Shown piece after piece: positions 19,098 to 27,848 of a stretch of 64,000 nt of DNA. The notes beneath the pieces are model-generated. The model was given only the letters and a program-made list of their open reading frames with translations. It searched no databases and was not told where the DNA came from. Origin of the DNA: Brachyspira innocens ATCC 29796 (GTDB taxonomy: Bacteria; Spirochaetota; Brachyspiria; Brachyspirales; Brachyspiraceae); NCBI RefSeq assembly GCF_000384655.1, contig NZ_ARQI01000128.1:1-64000 (forward strand). Direction: 5' to 3'. The position numbers and the translations under genes are program-made. Every line of letters starts with the position of its first letter. The first letter of the stretch is position 1.

Positions 19098-20771
19098 TTA
19101 ATCTACTATTATATCATCTATAGTTCCACCAGCTGGTATCATAGGCAAAACTCTTAAATCTTTATCTATAATGCATTCTATCCATACTGGACATTTACAT
19201 TTTAATGCCTCTTCAAAAGCCTCTTCAAATTCTTTTATAGTTTCACATCTAAAGCCTTTGGCACCGAAACCTTCAGCTACTTTTATATAATCCATTTTTT
19301 TATTTATATCAGTGCTTGAATATCTTTTATCATAAAATATAGTCTGCCATTGTCTAACCATACCTAATGTACTGTTATTAAGTATAATAGATATAACTGG
19401 AAGATCATATTCAACAGCAGTAGCTACTTCATTTAAGTTCATATAAAAAGAACCGTCTCCTGTTATATGTATTACTCTTCTATCTGGTTTGGCAAACTGA
19501 CATCCTAAAGCAGCACCATATCCAAATCCCATAGTACCCAAACCTCCACTTGTGATAAAACTTCTAGGCTTGGTATGCCTTATATACTGAACAGCCCACA
19601 TCTGATGCTGTCCTACATCTGTAACATATATAGCTTCATCTTTAGTTTTATTTCCTATTATGTCCATAACTTTGCTAGGATAAATTCCGTCTTTATTGGT
19701 ATTTCTATCAGAATCCTCTTTCATCTCTTTGGCTCTTAAATCTGATAAATATTTTACCCATTCATCATCATCTACTCTTTTTACCAATTTATTAAATCTA
19801 TCTAGTACATCATTCAAATCACCAATTATACTATAATCAACATTAACGTTTTTATTAATCTCGCTTTTGTCTATGTCTATATGAACCTTTTTAGCAGCTC
19901 CTCCAAATTTAGAAGTATTTAAAGCAACTCTGTCACTGAACCTTGTACCAACAGCAAGGATTAAATCAGCTTCATTCATTACTTTATTTGCTGTAGCAGA
20001 GCCATGCATTCCTAAAAGTCCAATATTTAATTTTTCATTATATCCTAATACCCCAGCCCCCATTAATGTATGTACTGAAGGTATATTGGAATTAATCATA
20101 AACTCTCTTAATTTATCGCTTGAGTCTTTTGCCCCCCCACCGAAATATATAATAGGTCTTTTAGATTCATTTATTAATTTAGCAACTAACTCTATTGTTT
20201 TTTCATCTTCTGCACTTATTTCAACTGGTTTTGGAGAAAATTTTTCTCTTTTAGTAAACTCTGTTTCTGCTAATGTAAAATTTTTAGGTATATCTATCAA
20301 AACAGGTCCTTTTCTTCCATTATTGGCTATTGCGAATGCTTTTCTTATGGTGTTTGCAAGTTCATTAATATCTCTAACAACAAAATTATGTTTAGTTATA
20401 GGCATTGTTATACCAGCAATAAAAACTTCCTGAAATGAATCTTTGCCTATTAAAGTTTCTGGAACATTGGCAGTTATTGCAATCAAAGGCACACTATCCA
20501 TATAAGCAGTAGCTAAAGGCGTTACTAAATTAGTTGCACCTGGTCCGCTTGTAGCAATTACAACACCAGTCTTTCCGCTTGCTCTAGCATAACCGTCAGC
20601 AGCATGGCATGCTCCAACCTCATCTACAGGCATTATATGTTTTATTTTATCTCTATATTTAGAGATAGCATCGTATATAAATAATGCAGCACCGCCCGGA
20701 TATCCGAATACAGTGTCTACTCCTTCTTCTATTAAAACTTCCATTATTATTTCTGAACCATTCAACTTCAT
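19098..20771 (-). CDS. ilvB: Acetolactate synthase large subunit
   Basis: A thiamine-diphosphate enzyme making acetolactate and acetohydroxybutyrate. TATSGPGATNLVTPLATA-type and FQEVFIAG blocks plus the cofactor motif GDGSFYMNLNE...NNSTLGMVRQWQ are clear. The catalytic Glu is present, but its context is VDEVGACHAADGYARA where acetolactate synthases normally have (R/K)HEQGA; His and Gln are replaced. At 557 residues it is full length. The ATG at 20771 follows AAGGAG. It lies 126 bp downstream of an Ile/Leu/Val-rich leader peptide that probably controls it. Confidence 0.95.
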   Translation of the reverse strand: MKLNGSEIIMEVLIEEGVDTVFGYPGGAALFIYDAISKYRDKIKHIMPVDEVGACHAADGYARASGKTGVVIATSGPGATNLVTPLATAYMDSVPLIAITANVPETLIGKDSFQEVFIAGITMPITKHNFVVRDINELANTIRKAFAIANNGRKGPVLIDIPKNFTLAETEFTKREKFSPKPVEISAEDEKTIELVAKLINESKRPIIYFGGGAKDSSDKLREFMINSNIPSVHTLMGAGVLGYNEKLNIGLLGMHGSATANKVMNEADLILAVGTRFSDRVALNTSKFGGAAKKVHIDIDKSEINKNVNVDYSIIGDLNDVLDRFNKLVKRVDDDEWVKYLSDLRAKEMKEDSDRNTNKDGIYPSKVMDIIGNKTKDEAIYVTDVGQHQMWAVQYIRHTKPRSFITSGGLGTMGFGYGAALGCQFAKPDRRVIHITGDGSFYMNLNEVATAVEYDLPVISIILNNSTLGMVRQWQTIFYDKRYSSTDINKKMDYIKVAEGFGAKGFRCETIKEFEEAFEEALKCKCPVWIECIIDKDLRVLPMIPAGGTIDDIIVD

Positions 20772-20897
20772 AACAAACTCCTTATATTATTTTATAGCCT
20801 TTTTAAATTTTATTGTTATATTTCTATTTATAGAAACTTTATTGTAAAAATTATATTAACTTAAATGTATTATATATTTTTTAGATTATAGATTATA
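20772..20897 (-). other. Spacer between the ilv leader peptide and ilvB
   Basis: This 126-nt AT-rich mRNA segment contains a small TTTCTA/TAGAAA hairpin (20821-20836) and the ilvB ribosome site AAGGAG (20778-20783). No classical terminator with a U-run is visible. The ribosome site can pair over 5 bp with the CUCCU of the leader's Leu codons (within 20926-20932), which suggests control of translation instead of termination. This is only an inference. Confidence 0.45.
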
Positions 20898-21047
20898 TTA
20901 TAACAGGATATTGACAAGAATAGAGAGGAGAATATTGAGAATAATACTTTTTATAGATTTATTAGAATTATTAAAATTAACTTCAGATGAGATTTGTTTA
21001 ATAAAAACAGAATCATAGGTCATACTGTAAGCAGGTGACATTTTCAT
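20898..21047 (-). CDS. ilvBNC leader peptide, 49 residues, Ile/Leu/Val-rich end
   Basis: ATG at 21047 follows a strong AAGGAG site; the stop is TAA at 20898. It opens MKMSPAYSMTYDSV and ends IILNILLSILVNILL, where 12 of 15 residues are Ile, Leu or Val, the very amino acids made by the ilvBNC and leu genes downstream. Several of those codons (CTC three times, CTG, GTC, ATC) end in C or G, unlike the TTA/ATA/GTA habit of neighbouring genes, as expected of a stalling sensor. I infer a leader peptide of the ilv/leu attenuation type. The response mechanism (transcriptional or translational) is not settled by the sequence. Confidence 0.8.
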   Translation of the reverse strand: MKMSPAYSMTYDSVFIKQISSEVNFNNSNKSIKSIILNILLSILVNILL

Positions 21048-21076
21048 CTTCTTTCTCCTTTCGATATTTGATACAT

Positions 21077-21104
21077 ATTATAATATTTTTGAGTAATATT
21101 GCAA
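21077..21104 (-). promoter_or_regulatory. Promoter of the ilv leader-ilvBNC operon
   Basis: Minus strand TTGCAA (21099-21104), a 16-bp spacer and TATAAT (21077-21082). Transcription should start near 21070, about 23 nt before the leader-peptide ATG. Confidence 0.7.
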
Positions 21105-21148
21105 TACTTAAAAACAATTTTTTTATTAACTTTTAATGTTTATTATAA

Positions 21149-21176
21149 TTGACAATATAAATTATTTTAGTATACT
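21149..21176 (+). promoter_or_regulatory. Promoter of the SanA/YdcF-like gene
   Basis: TTGACA (21149-21154), a 16-bp spacer and TATACT (21171-21176). It diverges from the ilv leader promoter, with about 45 bp between the two -35 elements. Confidence 0.7.
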
Positions 21177-21203
21177 AATCATAAAGTTAATAATGCAGGA
21201 TTT

Positions 21204-22022
21204 ATGAAGATATTAAAAAACAGATACAAGAAAAAAATATTGGAAATAAAAAATAATAAATCTATTATAAAAGAGAGTATTAAAAATAAATCTTTTTTTA
21301 ATAGAGTTATTAATTATATCATTTTTATATTTTTATCCGCATGCAAATTTATACCAGAAATTATAATACTTTCTATTTTTTTCATATTAACATTGTATTT
21401 ATCAGTATCATTATACTCAAAAAAATATATATACTCTTCTATAGAAAAAATACCATATAATGATGTAGCTTTGGTACTTGGCACAAGCAAATATCTTCAT
21501 AACGGAAAGATAAATATGTATTTCAAATTCAGAATGGATGCAGCTTATGAACTATATAAAAGCGGAAAAGTAAAGTATATACTTGTAAGTGGTGATAACA
21601 GATACAGATCCTACAATGAACCCAGACAAATGCGTCTTGATTTGATAAAATTAGGCGTAGATAAAAAACATATATTCCTTGATTTTGCTGGATTTAGAAC
21701 TAGAGATTCTATTATAAGAGCTAATAAAGTTTTTGAACTAACTAATTTTACTATAGTATCTCAGCCTTTTCACAATGAAAGAGCAATACTTATAGCAAGG
21801 CAGAAAAAAATTGATGCAATAGCATATAATGCACATAATGTACGAAAATTATATAGATTAAGACAATTTCCAAGAGAAGTAGGAGCTAGAGCTTTAATGT
21901 TTATTGATATTATATTAAACAGACCTCCGAAATTCTATGGAGACACTATAAAAATAGAAGAGCATGAAAATACTATTATAAATAAAAGCAATAAATTCGA
22001 TAAATCAAAAATAAAATCATAA
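21204..22022 (+). CDS. SanA/YdcF-family membrane-anchored protein (DUF218)
   Basis: A 272-residue protein with a basic N-terminus, a hydrophobic stretch at about 35-72 that anchors it in the inner membrane, and a DUF218 domain (about 85-225). DUF218 motifs visible are VALVLGTSKYLHNGKIN, YILVSGDNRY, DFAGFRTRDSIIRA and IVSQPFHNERAI. SanA-type proteins affect envelope barrier function; the enzymatic activity is not settled. The C-terminal tail is charged. The ATG follows CAGGA. It probably heads a two-gene unit with gltS 43 bp downstream. Confidence 0.8.
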   Translation: MKILKNRYKKKILEIKNNKSIIKESIKNKSFFNRVINYIIFIFLSACKFIPEIIILSIFFILTLYLSVSLYSKKYIYSSIEKIPYNDVALVLGTSKYLHNGKINMYFKFRMDAAYELYKSGKVKYILVSGDNRYRSYNEPRQMRLDLIKLGVDKKHIFLDFAGFRTRDSIIRANKVFELTNFTIVSQPFHNERAILIARQKKIDAIAYNAHNVRKLYRLRQFPREVGARALMFIDIILNRPPKFYGDTIKIEEHENTIINKSNKFDKSKIKS

Positions 22023-22065
22023 CAAATAAATAATAAAAACAATTCAATTTTTAAGGAAACAAAAT

Positions 22066-23490
22066 ATGACATCTCAAATTTTAACTCAATTACTTCAGGC
22101 ATTATCTTTACTTTCAGTGCTTCTTCTTTTGGGGGTATTTTTAAGGGCTAAAGTAAAACTATTTCAAAAACTATATCTTCCAGCCTCAGTAATAGGAGGT
22201 TTTATAGGGCTTTTAATATCTCCTGAAATATTAGGCAGATTATCAAGCATATCAATATCAGAAGAATATATAAAAACCTATTCTCTTTTGCCCGGTATTT
22301 TATCTGTTCCTATATTTGCTGCTGTGCCTTTGGGAATGTTTTTAAACGAAAAGAAAAATATAAAATCATTATACCCTACAAAGGTATTAATAGCATTTGG
22401 TATATTTCAATGTGCAAGTATGCTTCAGTCGGCTATAGGATATGCTACCAATATGTTATTTACAAAAATAAGCCCAGAAATAGGAATGTATAGAACTTTC
22501 GGATATGAACTCTCTGCTGGTTTTGCTGGAGGTCATGGACTTGCTGCTGCTACTGGAAAACTGCTTGAAGGTTTTGGAATACCTCAATGGGAAATAGCTC
22601 AGGGGGTTGCTTTAACTACTGCTACTATAGGGCTTGTAGGAGGTATGATATTTGGTATTATATTTATAAATATTGCTGTTAGAACAAATAAGACAAGCGT
22701 TATAAAAAAAATAGTTAATGAAAATACTGAAAACATAAATAAAATAGATAGAAATATGGAAAGAGGATATAACAGTGATATAAATACTCAAGCAAGTTTA
22801 GGACGGGAAACTTTTTTAAGCAGCTCTATAGAAACTATTACTTTTCATTTGGCTATCATATTTGCAGTATGCGGTATTGCCTATATAGTTTTAAACTTTA
22901 TAAAAAAAATAGGTATAGCTGGTTTGGACGTTCTTCCAGTATGGACTTATTCTATGATAATAATGTTTATTTTAAATATGCTAATAAAGAAATTAAAACT
23001 TCAGTGGATGGTAGATTCAAAAGTAAAGGCTAAAATAATGGGTACATTAAGCGACTTTGCTATAGTGTCTGCAATAACAAGCCTGCCTATAAAAGCCATC
23101 ATACATTATATAGCTCCTATAATAGTTATGTGTATAGCAGGGTTTATATTTACTTATTTAATAGTATTCATATTTAATAATATGCTATTTAAAAATGATT
23201 ATGCATTTGAAAGAGCTATAATTTCTTGGGGTACTTTAACAGGAGTATTAATAACTGGAATGACGCTTCTAAAAATATGTGACCCAGAATATAAAAGCCC
23301 TGCTCTGACAGAGTTCTCTCTCGGATTTTCTCTTATGTCAGTTACTGGTCTTTTAATAGTGCCTATACTTAATACTGTACTTGCTGTAGGTTCTACTTGG
23401 GATAATTTCATCACTGCTATAATAAGTTCAGCACTTTATTTAGCATTTGCATTTATAGTGTATTTTTTTCAAAGAAAGGTAAAAGCATAA
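22066..23490 (+). CDS. gltS: Sodium/glutamate symporter family protein
   Basis: An integral membrane transporter of 474 residues with 10-12 helices, split into two homologous halves. The N-half has LYLPASVIGGFIGLL and YELSAGFAGGHGLAAATG; the C-half has RAIISWGTLTGVLITGM. These glycine-rich re-entrant segments are typical of the GltS family, which imports glutamate with sodium. A charged cytoplasmic loop (about 206-255) is longer than in E. coli GltS (401 residues). Substrate is inferred only. The ATG follows AAGGAAAC. Confidence 0.85.
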   Translation: MTSQILTQLLQALSLLSVLLLLGVFLRAKVKLFQKLYLPASVIGGFIGLLISPEILGRLSSISISEEYIKTYSLLPGILSVPIFAAVPLGMFLNEKKNIKSLYPTKVLIAFGIFQCASMLQSAIGYATNMLFTKISPEIGMYRTFGYELSAGFAGGHGLAAATGKLLEGFGIPQWEIAQGVALTTATIGLVGGMIFGIIFINIAVRTNKTSVIKKIVNENTENINKIDRNMERGYNSDINTQASLGRETFLSSSIETITFHLAIIFAVCGIAYIVLNFIKKIGIAGLDVLPVWTYSMIIMFILNMLIKKLKLQWMVDSKVKAKIMGTLSDFAIVSAITSLPIKAIIHYIAPIIVMCIAGFIFTYLIVFIFNNMLFKNDYAFERAIISWGTLTGVLITGMTLLKICDPEYKSPALTEFSLGFSLMSVTGLLIVPILNTVLAVGSTWDNFITAIISSALYLAFAFIVYFFQRKVKA

Positions 23491-23548
23491 AATATATATA
23501 TATTAAACTTTTATTAAAAATAAAATTAATGAATATTTAAAATTTTAG

Positions 23549-23704
23549 TATGTACCTAAACAAATATAGTTTATCAAAAATATATTTTGTTTTTAATATC
23601 TTAGGCTTTATACTTATGAATAACGCAGTGTGGCGGATAAAGCCTTACAAATATATAATTTTAAAAATTTATTTTTTAACAAATTGTAATTGTTTAGGTA
23701 CAAA
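23549..23704. repeat. Intergenic repeat element C (150 bp, MITE-like)
   Basis: Perfect 12-bp terminal inverted repeats, GTACCTAAACAA (23552-23563) and TTGTTTAGGTAC (23690-23701), extend imperfectly to about 40 bp each. An internal hairpin pairs AGGCTTTAT (23603-23611) with ATAAAGCCT (23637-23645). Each end again reads outward like a promoter: TTGATA-17-TACATA (left) and TTAACA-17-TACAAA (right). The termini match elements A and B, but the GC-rich core is missing. It lies between the convergent gltS and dsbD genes. Confidence 0.75.
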
Positions 23705-25453
23705 CTATAAAGTTTTAATTATTTTCTCTAAATCTTCTTTGACACTCAAAGCCATTTCATCATCAAAACTTGAAAATGAATTTTTTGTGTATAATATGTT
23801 CTTGTCGCTGTCAATAACTATTATCCAAGGAAGCCATTTAACATTATACTCATCAGAAATATTTTTGTATTTATCAACATCAACTTCAGTGAAAATCAAA
23901 TTATCATCTATAAACTTTTTAAGCTCATCATGAACAAATACTTTCTCTTTAAGCTCATAACAATTAGCACACCAAACAGCAGAAAAATCTATAAGTATTG
24001 GTTTGTTACTTTGTTTTGAAATCTCTAATGCTTCATTGTATGATATAGTATTTGAAACTTCACTTTTTTGTTTTATAAATCCGTAAGTGCTTCCTAATAC
24101 TATTGATATTATAACCACAGAAACAAATATTTTTATTTCCAATGCACTTAACATAGCTGATTTATTTTTTATTATGTAAACTAATACTGCAAATACTAAT
24201 ATTGTAACAGATGCTAATATATAACTTATTTTATTAAAGCCCAAAACTCCAAAAAGTATATTAGCATAATAGAAACTTATTATCATCATTAGGAAAGTGA
24301 AAATATATTTAACATATACCATCCAAGTTCCAGCTTTAGGCATTTTTGTAAGTATTGAAGCGAATGTACCAAGAACAAATAATACAGAAGCAAAACCCAA
24401 AGCATAAACAGCCATGTAAAGAGCAGCAAATACAGGATTAAGAAAACCAATTTCTAAAATAACTGCTATTATAGGAGCAGCACAAGGAGTAGCAACTATT
24501 CCAGCAAGAAGTCCCATTATATATTTATGAAATAATGACTGATTTTTTTTGCTGTATGCATTTGTTTTTGCTGACTGTAAAAAACTAGGAGCTTTAATCT
24601 CGTAAAAACCTGCCATTGAAAAAGTAAAATACAAAAATAGCAATACCAAAATTGTTAAAATAATAGGATTATATCCAATGCTTCCAAATAGAATAGTTTT
24701 ATGAAAAGCAAATCCAGCAACAGAAACCACAGCACCTAAAAGAGTATATGTTGTGATTACCCCTAATGCAAATAATAGCGAAGCTAATACACTTGATTTT
24801 TTATTGTTTTTGTCATCAGTTGTTGTTCCTAAAATAGATACTGTTATTGATAGTAACGGATAAGTGCAAGGAAGAAGTACAGATGCAAGCCCTGCTGCAA
24901 ATATCAAAATCAATGTTATAAATATATTATTACTTCCTTTTATATAATTTTCTATAGAGCTGGCGTTTTCTGGTTTTTCTTCTGTTATATTATTTTTTTG
25001 TATATCAATTTCTTCTCCGTATATTACTTTACTTTGAGGCTGCAAACATACATTATCTTTTGCTGAGCATAATTGATAAGATACTTTTATAAAGTTAATT
25101 TTATTTATATCAATACCTTCTAAAATAAACTCAGTCTCACCTTTTATTATAATATCATCATGATACTTTTCACCTTTAGGATATATTGTATTAATTTGTT
25201 TATTGTCTGCAAAAAATAGTATTTTATTTGCTATGCTTGACTCTAAATATGCATAATAATTATTTGGTATATTTGCTTTTACTGATAATTTATTATTATT
25301 CGTAATTAATGTAAAAGAGATTTCAGCATTTTTATTTAAGCTGTCAAATGCATTCAAATTCATTAGATTATTATTTTGAGCCAAAGAAGTATATGCAGTA
25401 ATAAAAATTACAATTATAATGTACTTTAATACTTTAAATTGATTGTTATTCAT
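23705..25453 (-). CDS. dsbD: Thiol:disulfide interchange protein DsbD
   Basis: DsbD moves electrons from cytoplasmic thioredoxin across the inner membrane to periplasmic thiol proteins. Seen in order: a signal peptide (about 1-25); a periplasmic domain with a Cys pair (LCSAKDNVCLQ); a membrane domain with one Cys in each half (LLPCTYPLL and ATPCAAPII); and a C-terminal thioredoxin domain with WCANC. At 582 residues it is standard. I chose ATG 25453 (MNNNQFK) because CGGAG lies 8 nt upstream; an ATG 24 bp further upstream lacks a good site. Confidence 0.93.
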   Translation of the reverse strand: MNNNQFKVLKYIIIVIFITAYTSLAQNNNLMNLNAFDSLNKNAEISFTLITNNNKLSVKANIPNNYYAYLESSIANKILFFADNKQINTIYPKGEKYHDDIIIKGETEFILEGIDINKINFIKVSYQLCSAKDNVCLQPQSKVIYGEEIDIQKNNITEEKPENASSIENYIKGSNNIFITLILIFAAGLASVLLPCTYPLLSITVSILGTTTDDKNNKKSSVLASLLFALGVITTYTLLGAVVSVAGFAFHKTILFGSIGYNPIILTILVLLFLYFTFSMAGFYEIKAPSFLQSAKTNAYSKKNQSLFHKYIMGLLAGIVATPCAAPIIAVILEIGFLNPVFAALYMAVYALGFASVLFVLGTFASILTKMPKAGTWMVYVKYIFTFLMMIISFYYANILFGVLGFNKISYILASVTILVFAVLVYIIKNKSAMLSALEIKIFVSVVIISIVLGSTYGFIKQKSEVSNTISYNEALEISKQSNKPILIDFSAVWCANCYELKEKVFVHDELKKFIDDNLIFTEVDVDKYKNISDEYNVKWLPWIIVIDSDKNILYTKNSFSSFDDEMALSVKEDLEKIIKTL

Positions 25454-25648
25454 TATTATTGCTCCGTTTTTTATCATATATTTTGTTTGTGTAATATAAC
25501 ATTTATAGCAATAAGTTTGTTAAAAGTCAATAGTTTCATCAAAATTAAAACATAAACTATAAAATTATATTATTCTAAAAAATACACAGTGAAAATTACG
25601 GAGAAATAAATAAAAATAAGAAAATATTTTTTGCATAAAAAATTAATA

Positions 25649-26236
25649 TTATTTTAGTTTTTTATCTTCTAAAGCCTTCATTAAATAAGCCATATTTATA
25701 CCAAGATTTTTTATAGTTTTTATTCCTTCTTCATCATTTTTTACATCTTCAATATCTTTACCAAAAGCAAAAGTCCAATAGCTTGATCCTGCTAAAAACA
25801 TATCCTGAATAATTAAAAAATGATTCATAGCATCAATAGCATTCAAAGCTCCGCCTCTCCTCAAAGCACAAACAGAAGCACCAGCTTTATATTTAAATAA
25901 GTTTTTATCCCTATGCATATCAGAAATAACAGATGCCCTCTCTAAAAATGCCTGAAGATTAGAAGAAATATTTGCACTATAAACAGGAGATGCTAGTATG
26001 ATGCCATCGGCATTTTTCATCTTCTCAAAATATTCCTGAAAATTATCATTTCTATGCACGCAGTTAGTTTTTTTAGCACAGCCCCAGCATGCTTTACAAG
26101 GTTCTATCACTTGTCTTGCTAATTGTATCATTTCGGTTTCAATTCCTTCTCTGTTAAGCTCTTCAAATATTATGTTTACAAGAATAGCAGTATTTCCATC
26201 TTTTCTCGCACTTACATTAATAGCTAATACTTTCAT
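25649..26236 (-). CDS. NADPH-dependent FMN reductase / iron-sulfur flavoprotein family
   Basis: A 195-residue flavodoxin-like protein. The FMN phosphate loop is NVSARKDGNTAILV (8-21), and ASPVYSANISSNLQAFLERA contacts the isoalloxazine ring. A cysteine cluster, CKACWGCAKKTNC (about 48-60), matches the CxxCxxC-x5-C pattern of iron-sulfur flavoproteins and of related oxidoreductases without a cluster, so an Fe-S centre is possible but not proven. The role is probably electron transfer or quinone/azo reduction. It starts 72 bp downstream of the aldo/keto reductase gene and may be cotranscribed. Confidence 0.85.
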   Translation of the reverse strand: MKVLAINVSARKDGNTAILVNIIFEELNREGIETEMIQLARQVIEPCKACWGCAKKTNCVHRNDNFQEYFEKMKNADGIILASPVYSANISSNLQAFLERASVISDMHRDKNLFKYKAGASVCALRRGGALNAIDAMNHFLIIQDMFLAGSSYWTFAFGKDIEDVKNDEEGIKTIKNLGINMAYLMKALEDKKLK

Positions 26237-26308
26237 TTTTTAACACCTCTTTTAATATATAAAAATTAATATTTAAACATTATTTTTTAGTTTTTATTTA
26301 TTATAAAA

Positions 26309-27259
26309 CTATTTCATATTCTCTTCCCAATCTCTTACTGTTTTTATATTAGTATCATCTGCCAATTTTTCTAAATATTTAATTTCATCTTCTTTTAAGA
26401 TAATATTTATAGCCTCTTTTGCTTCTTCAACTTGATGTACTTTTGTAACTCCGATAATTGGCAATGTTCCTTTAGATATAGCCCAAGCAATGCTAACTTG
26501 TGCGGGGCTTGCATTATATTTTTTTCCAACAGTTTTTAAGCCTTCAATCAATGCTTCTAATTCTTTTAAGTGAGAATTGTAAGCTTTATCTCTCGCAGTA
26601 TCTTTTTTGAATGGATTTGAAATATTATATTTTCCTGTTAATGCTCCTTGTTCTAAAACCATATAAGAGAAAAACGTAATGCCTTTATCTTTGGAATATT
26701 TTAATATACCAGAGTTTTCAGAAAATCTATCTAATAGGCTAAAATGATTTTGAATAGCTGATATTTTTAATCCTTCTTTTTCAAGTATCTCTTCAGCCTC
26801 TTTGATTTGTTCCATATTGAAATTTGAAAGCCCTATATTTTTTACTTGTTTATCTTTAGCTATTGGTATTATATAATTTATCCATTTTCTAAAGTCTAAA
26901 GGGTTATGAATCCAATAAATATCTATTTTATCAGTATGAAGACGTTTTTTACTTTCATCAAGCATTTCTTGAATAGGATTATCAGATTTTCCAGCTATTT
27001 GAGGAGTAAATTTTGTTGAGATTATGATATCATCTATATTTGATAAAGTTTTAATAAAATTACCCAATATACGCTCTGATGTACCTTCTCCATAAACTGC
27101 AGCGGTATCCCATAAATTTAAACCTAATGACATTGCTCTATCAAATACAGGTTTTAATTCTTCTTCAAATAAACTATTTCCAAAAACTTGATCTCCTCCT
27201 GCAAAACCTGCACCCCAAGACCAAGCTCCTAATGCTATTTTAGGCATTTTTATTTCCAT
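26309..27259 (-). CDS. Aldo/keto reductase
   Basis: A 316-residue (alpha/beta)8 NADPH oxidoreductase. The catalytic tetrad is visible: Asp and Tyr in LWDTAAVYGEG (about 49-59), Lys in IISTKFTPQ and His in YWIHNPLDF. The sequence NIGLSNFNMEQIKEAE and the C-terminal cofactor block KGTLPIIGVTKVHQVEEA fit AKR families near YghZ/Tas. Substrate cannot be read from the sequence. The ATG at 27259 sits behind AAAGGAG. Confidence 0.92.
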   Translation of the reverse strand: MEIKMPKIALGAWSWGAGFAGGDQVFGNSLFEEELKPVFDRAMSLGLNLWDTAAVYGEGTSERILGNFIKTLSNIDDIIISTKFTPQIAGKSDNPIQEMLDESKKRLHTDKIDIYWIHNPLDFRKWINYIIPIAKDKQVKNIGLSNFNMEQIKEAEEILEKEGLKISAIQNHFSLLDRFSENSGILKYSKDKGITFFSYMVLEQGALTGKYNISNPFKKDTARDKAYNSHLKELEALIEGLKTVGKKYNASPAQVSIAWAISKGTLPIIGVTKVHQVEEAKEAINIILKEDEIKYLEKLADDTNIKTVRDWEENMK

Positions 27260-27420
27260 AAAATGAACTCCTTTATAGTTATTAAATTATTTTGGATTAT
27301 AAGTATTTTTTTTATAATATCAAATATTTAATTGTTATATTTAATTATGCTTAATAGGTATGGAAGTAAAATTATTATATTTATTAATTATTGATATTTT
27401 TATTACAAAAGAAAATAGTT

Positions 27421-27455
27421 AAAATAAAAAAGCCGCTGTAAATAACAGCAGCTTT
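27421..27455 (-). terminator. Terminator of rpsF-ssb-rpsR
   Basis: Minus strand AAAGCTGCTGT (27445-27455) pairs with ACAGCGGCTTT (27429-27439), with one G-T wobble and a 5-nt loop, and runs into TTTTTTATTTT. Confidence 0.85.
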
Positions 27456-27480
27456 CATGATTTTTATATTTCAGTAAAAA

Positions 27481-27816
27481 TTAATATCTAGTTTCATAAG
27501 GTAAAAGTGCTATATTTCTAGCTCTTTTAATAGCTTTAGTAACTAATCTTTGATGTTTAGAACAAGTACCGTTTAAGCGTTTAGGTATAATTTTACCGCT
27601 GTCTTTAACGTATCTTTTTAATAATTTAATATCTTTATAATCTAATACATCAATATTATTTTTGCAGAAATAGCAAACTTTTTTCTTAAAGAATTTTTTT
27701 CTTCCGTCTTTTTCGTTAGGTTCTTTGCTGAAATGAGGTTTTCTCTCACCTTTAGCTTTTACTTCTTCTTCGTTATTATTATTATTTTCAAGATTTTCAG
27801 TATTTTCTAAATCCAT
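27481..27816 (-). CDS. rpsR: 30S ribosomal protein S18
   Basis: The S18 core (about 42-111) contains KKVCYFCKNNIDVLDYKD, GKIIPKRLNGTCSKHQR and the closing ARNIALLPYETRY. The Cys pair CYFC and the CSKH residues form the zinc-binding (C+) version. An acidic, Asn/Glu-rich extension of about 40 residues precedes it, so at 111 residues it is longer than the usual 75-85. It is the last gene of rpsF-ssb-rpsR, 32 bp after ssb. rplI, often next, is absent. Confidence 0.96.
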   Translation of the reverse strand: MDLENTENLENNNNNEEEVKAKGERKPHFSKEPNEKDGRKKFFKKKVCYFCKNNIDVLDYKDIKLLKRYVKDSGKIIPKRLNGTCSKHQRLVTKAIKRARNIALLPYETRY

Positions 27817-27848
27817 TGTTTTATTCTCCTAAAAAATTGAATTAATTA

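Noticed and set aside
20772-21070. T-box riboswitch upstream of ilvB
   Set aside because: I looked for the T-box sequence and the specifier stem/antiterminator arrangement in the minus-strand leader and saw neither. The Ile/Leu/Val-rich leader ORF explains the region better.
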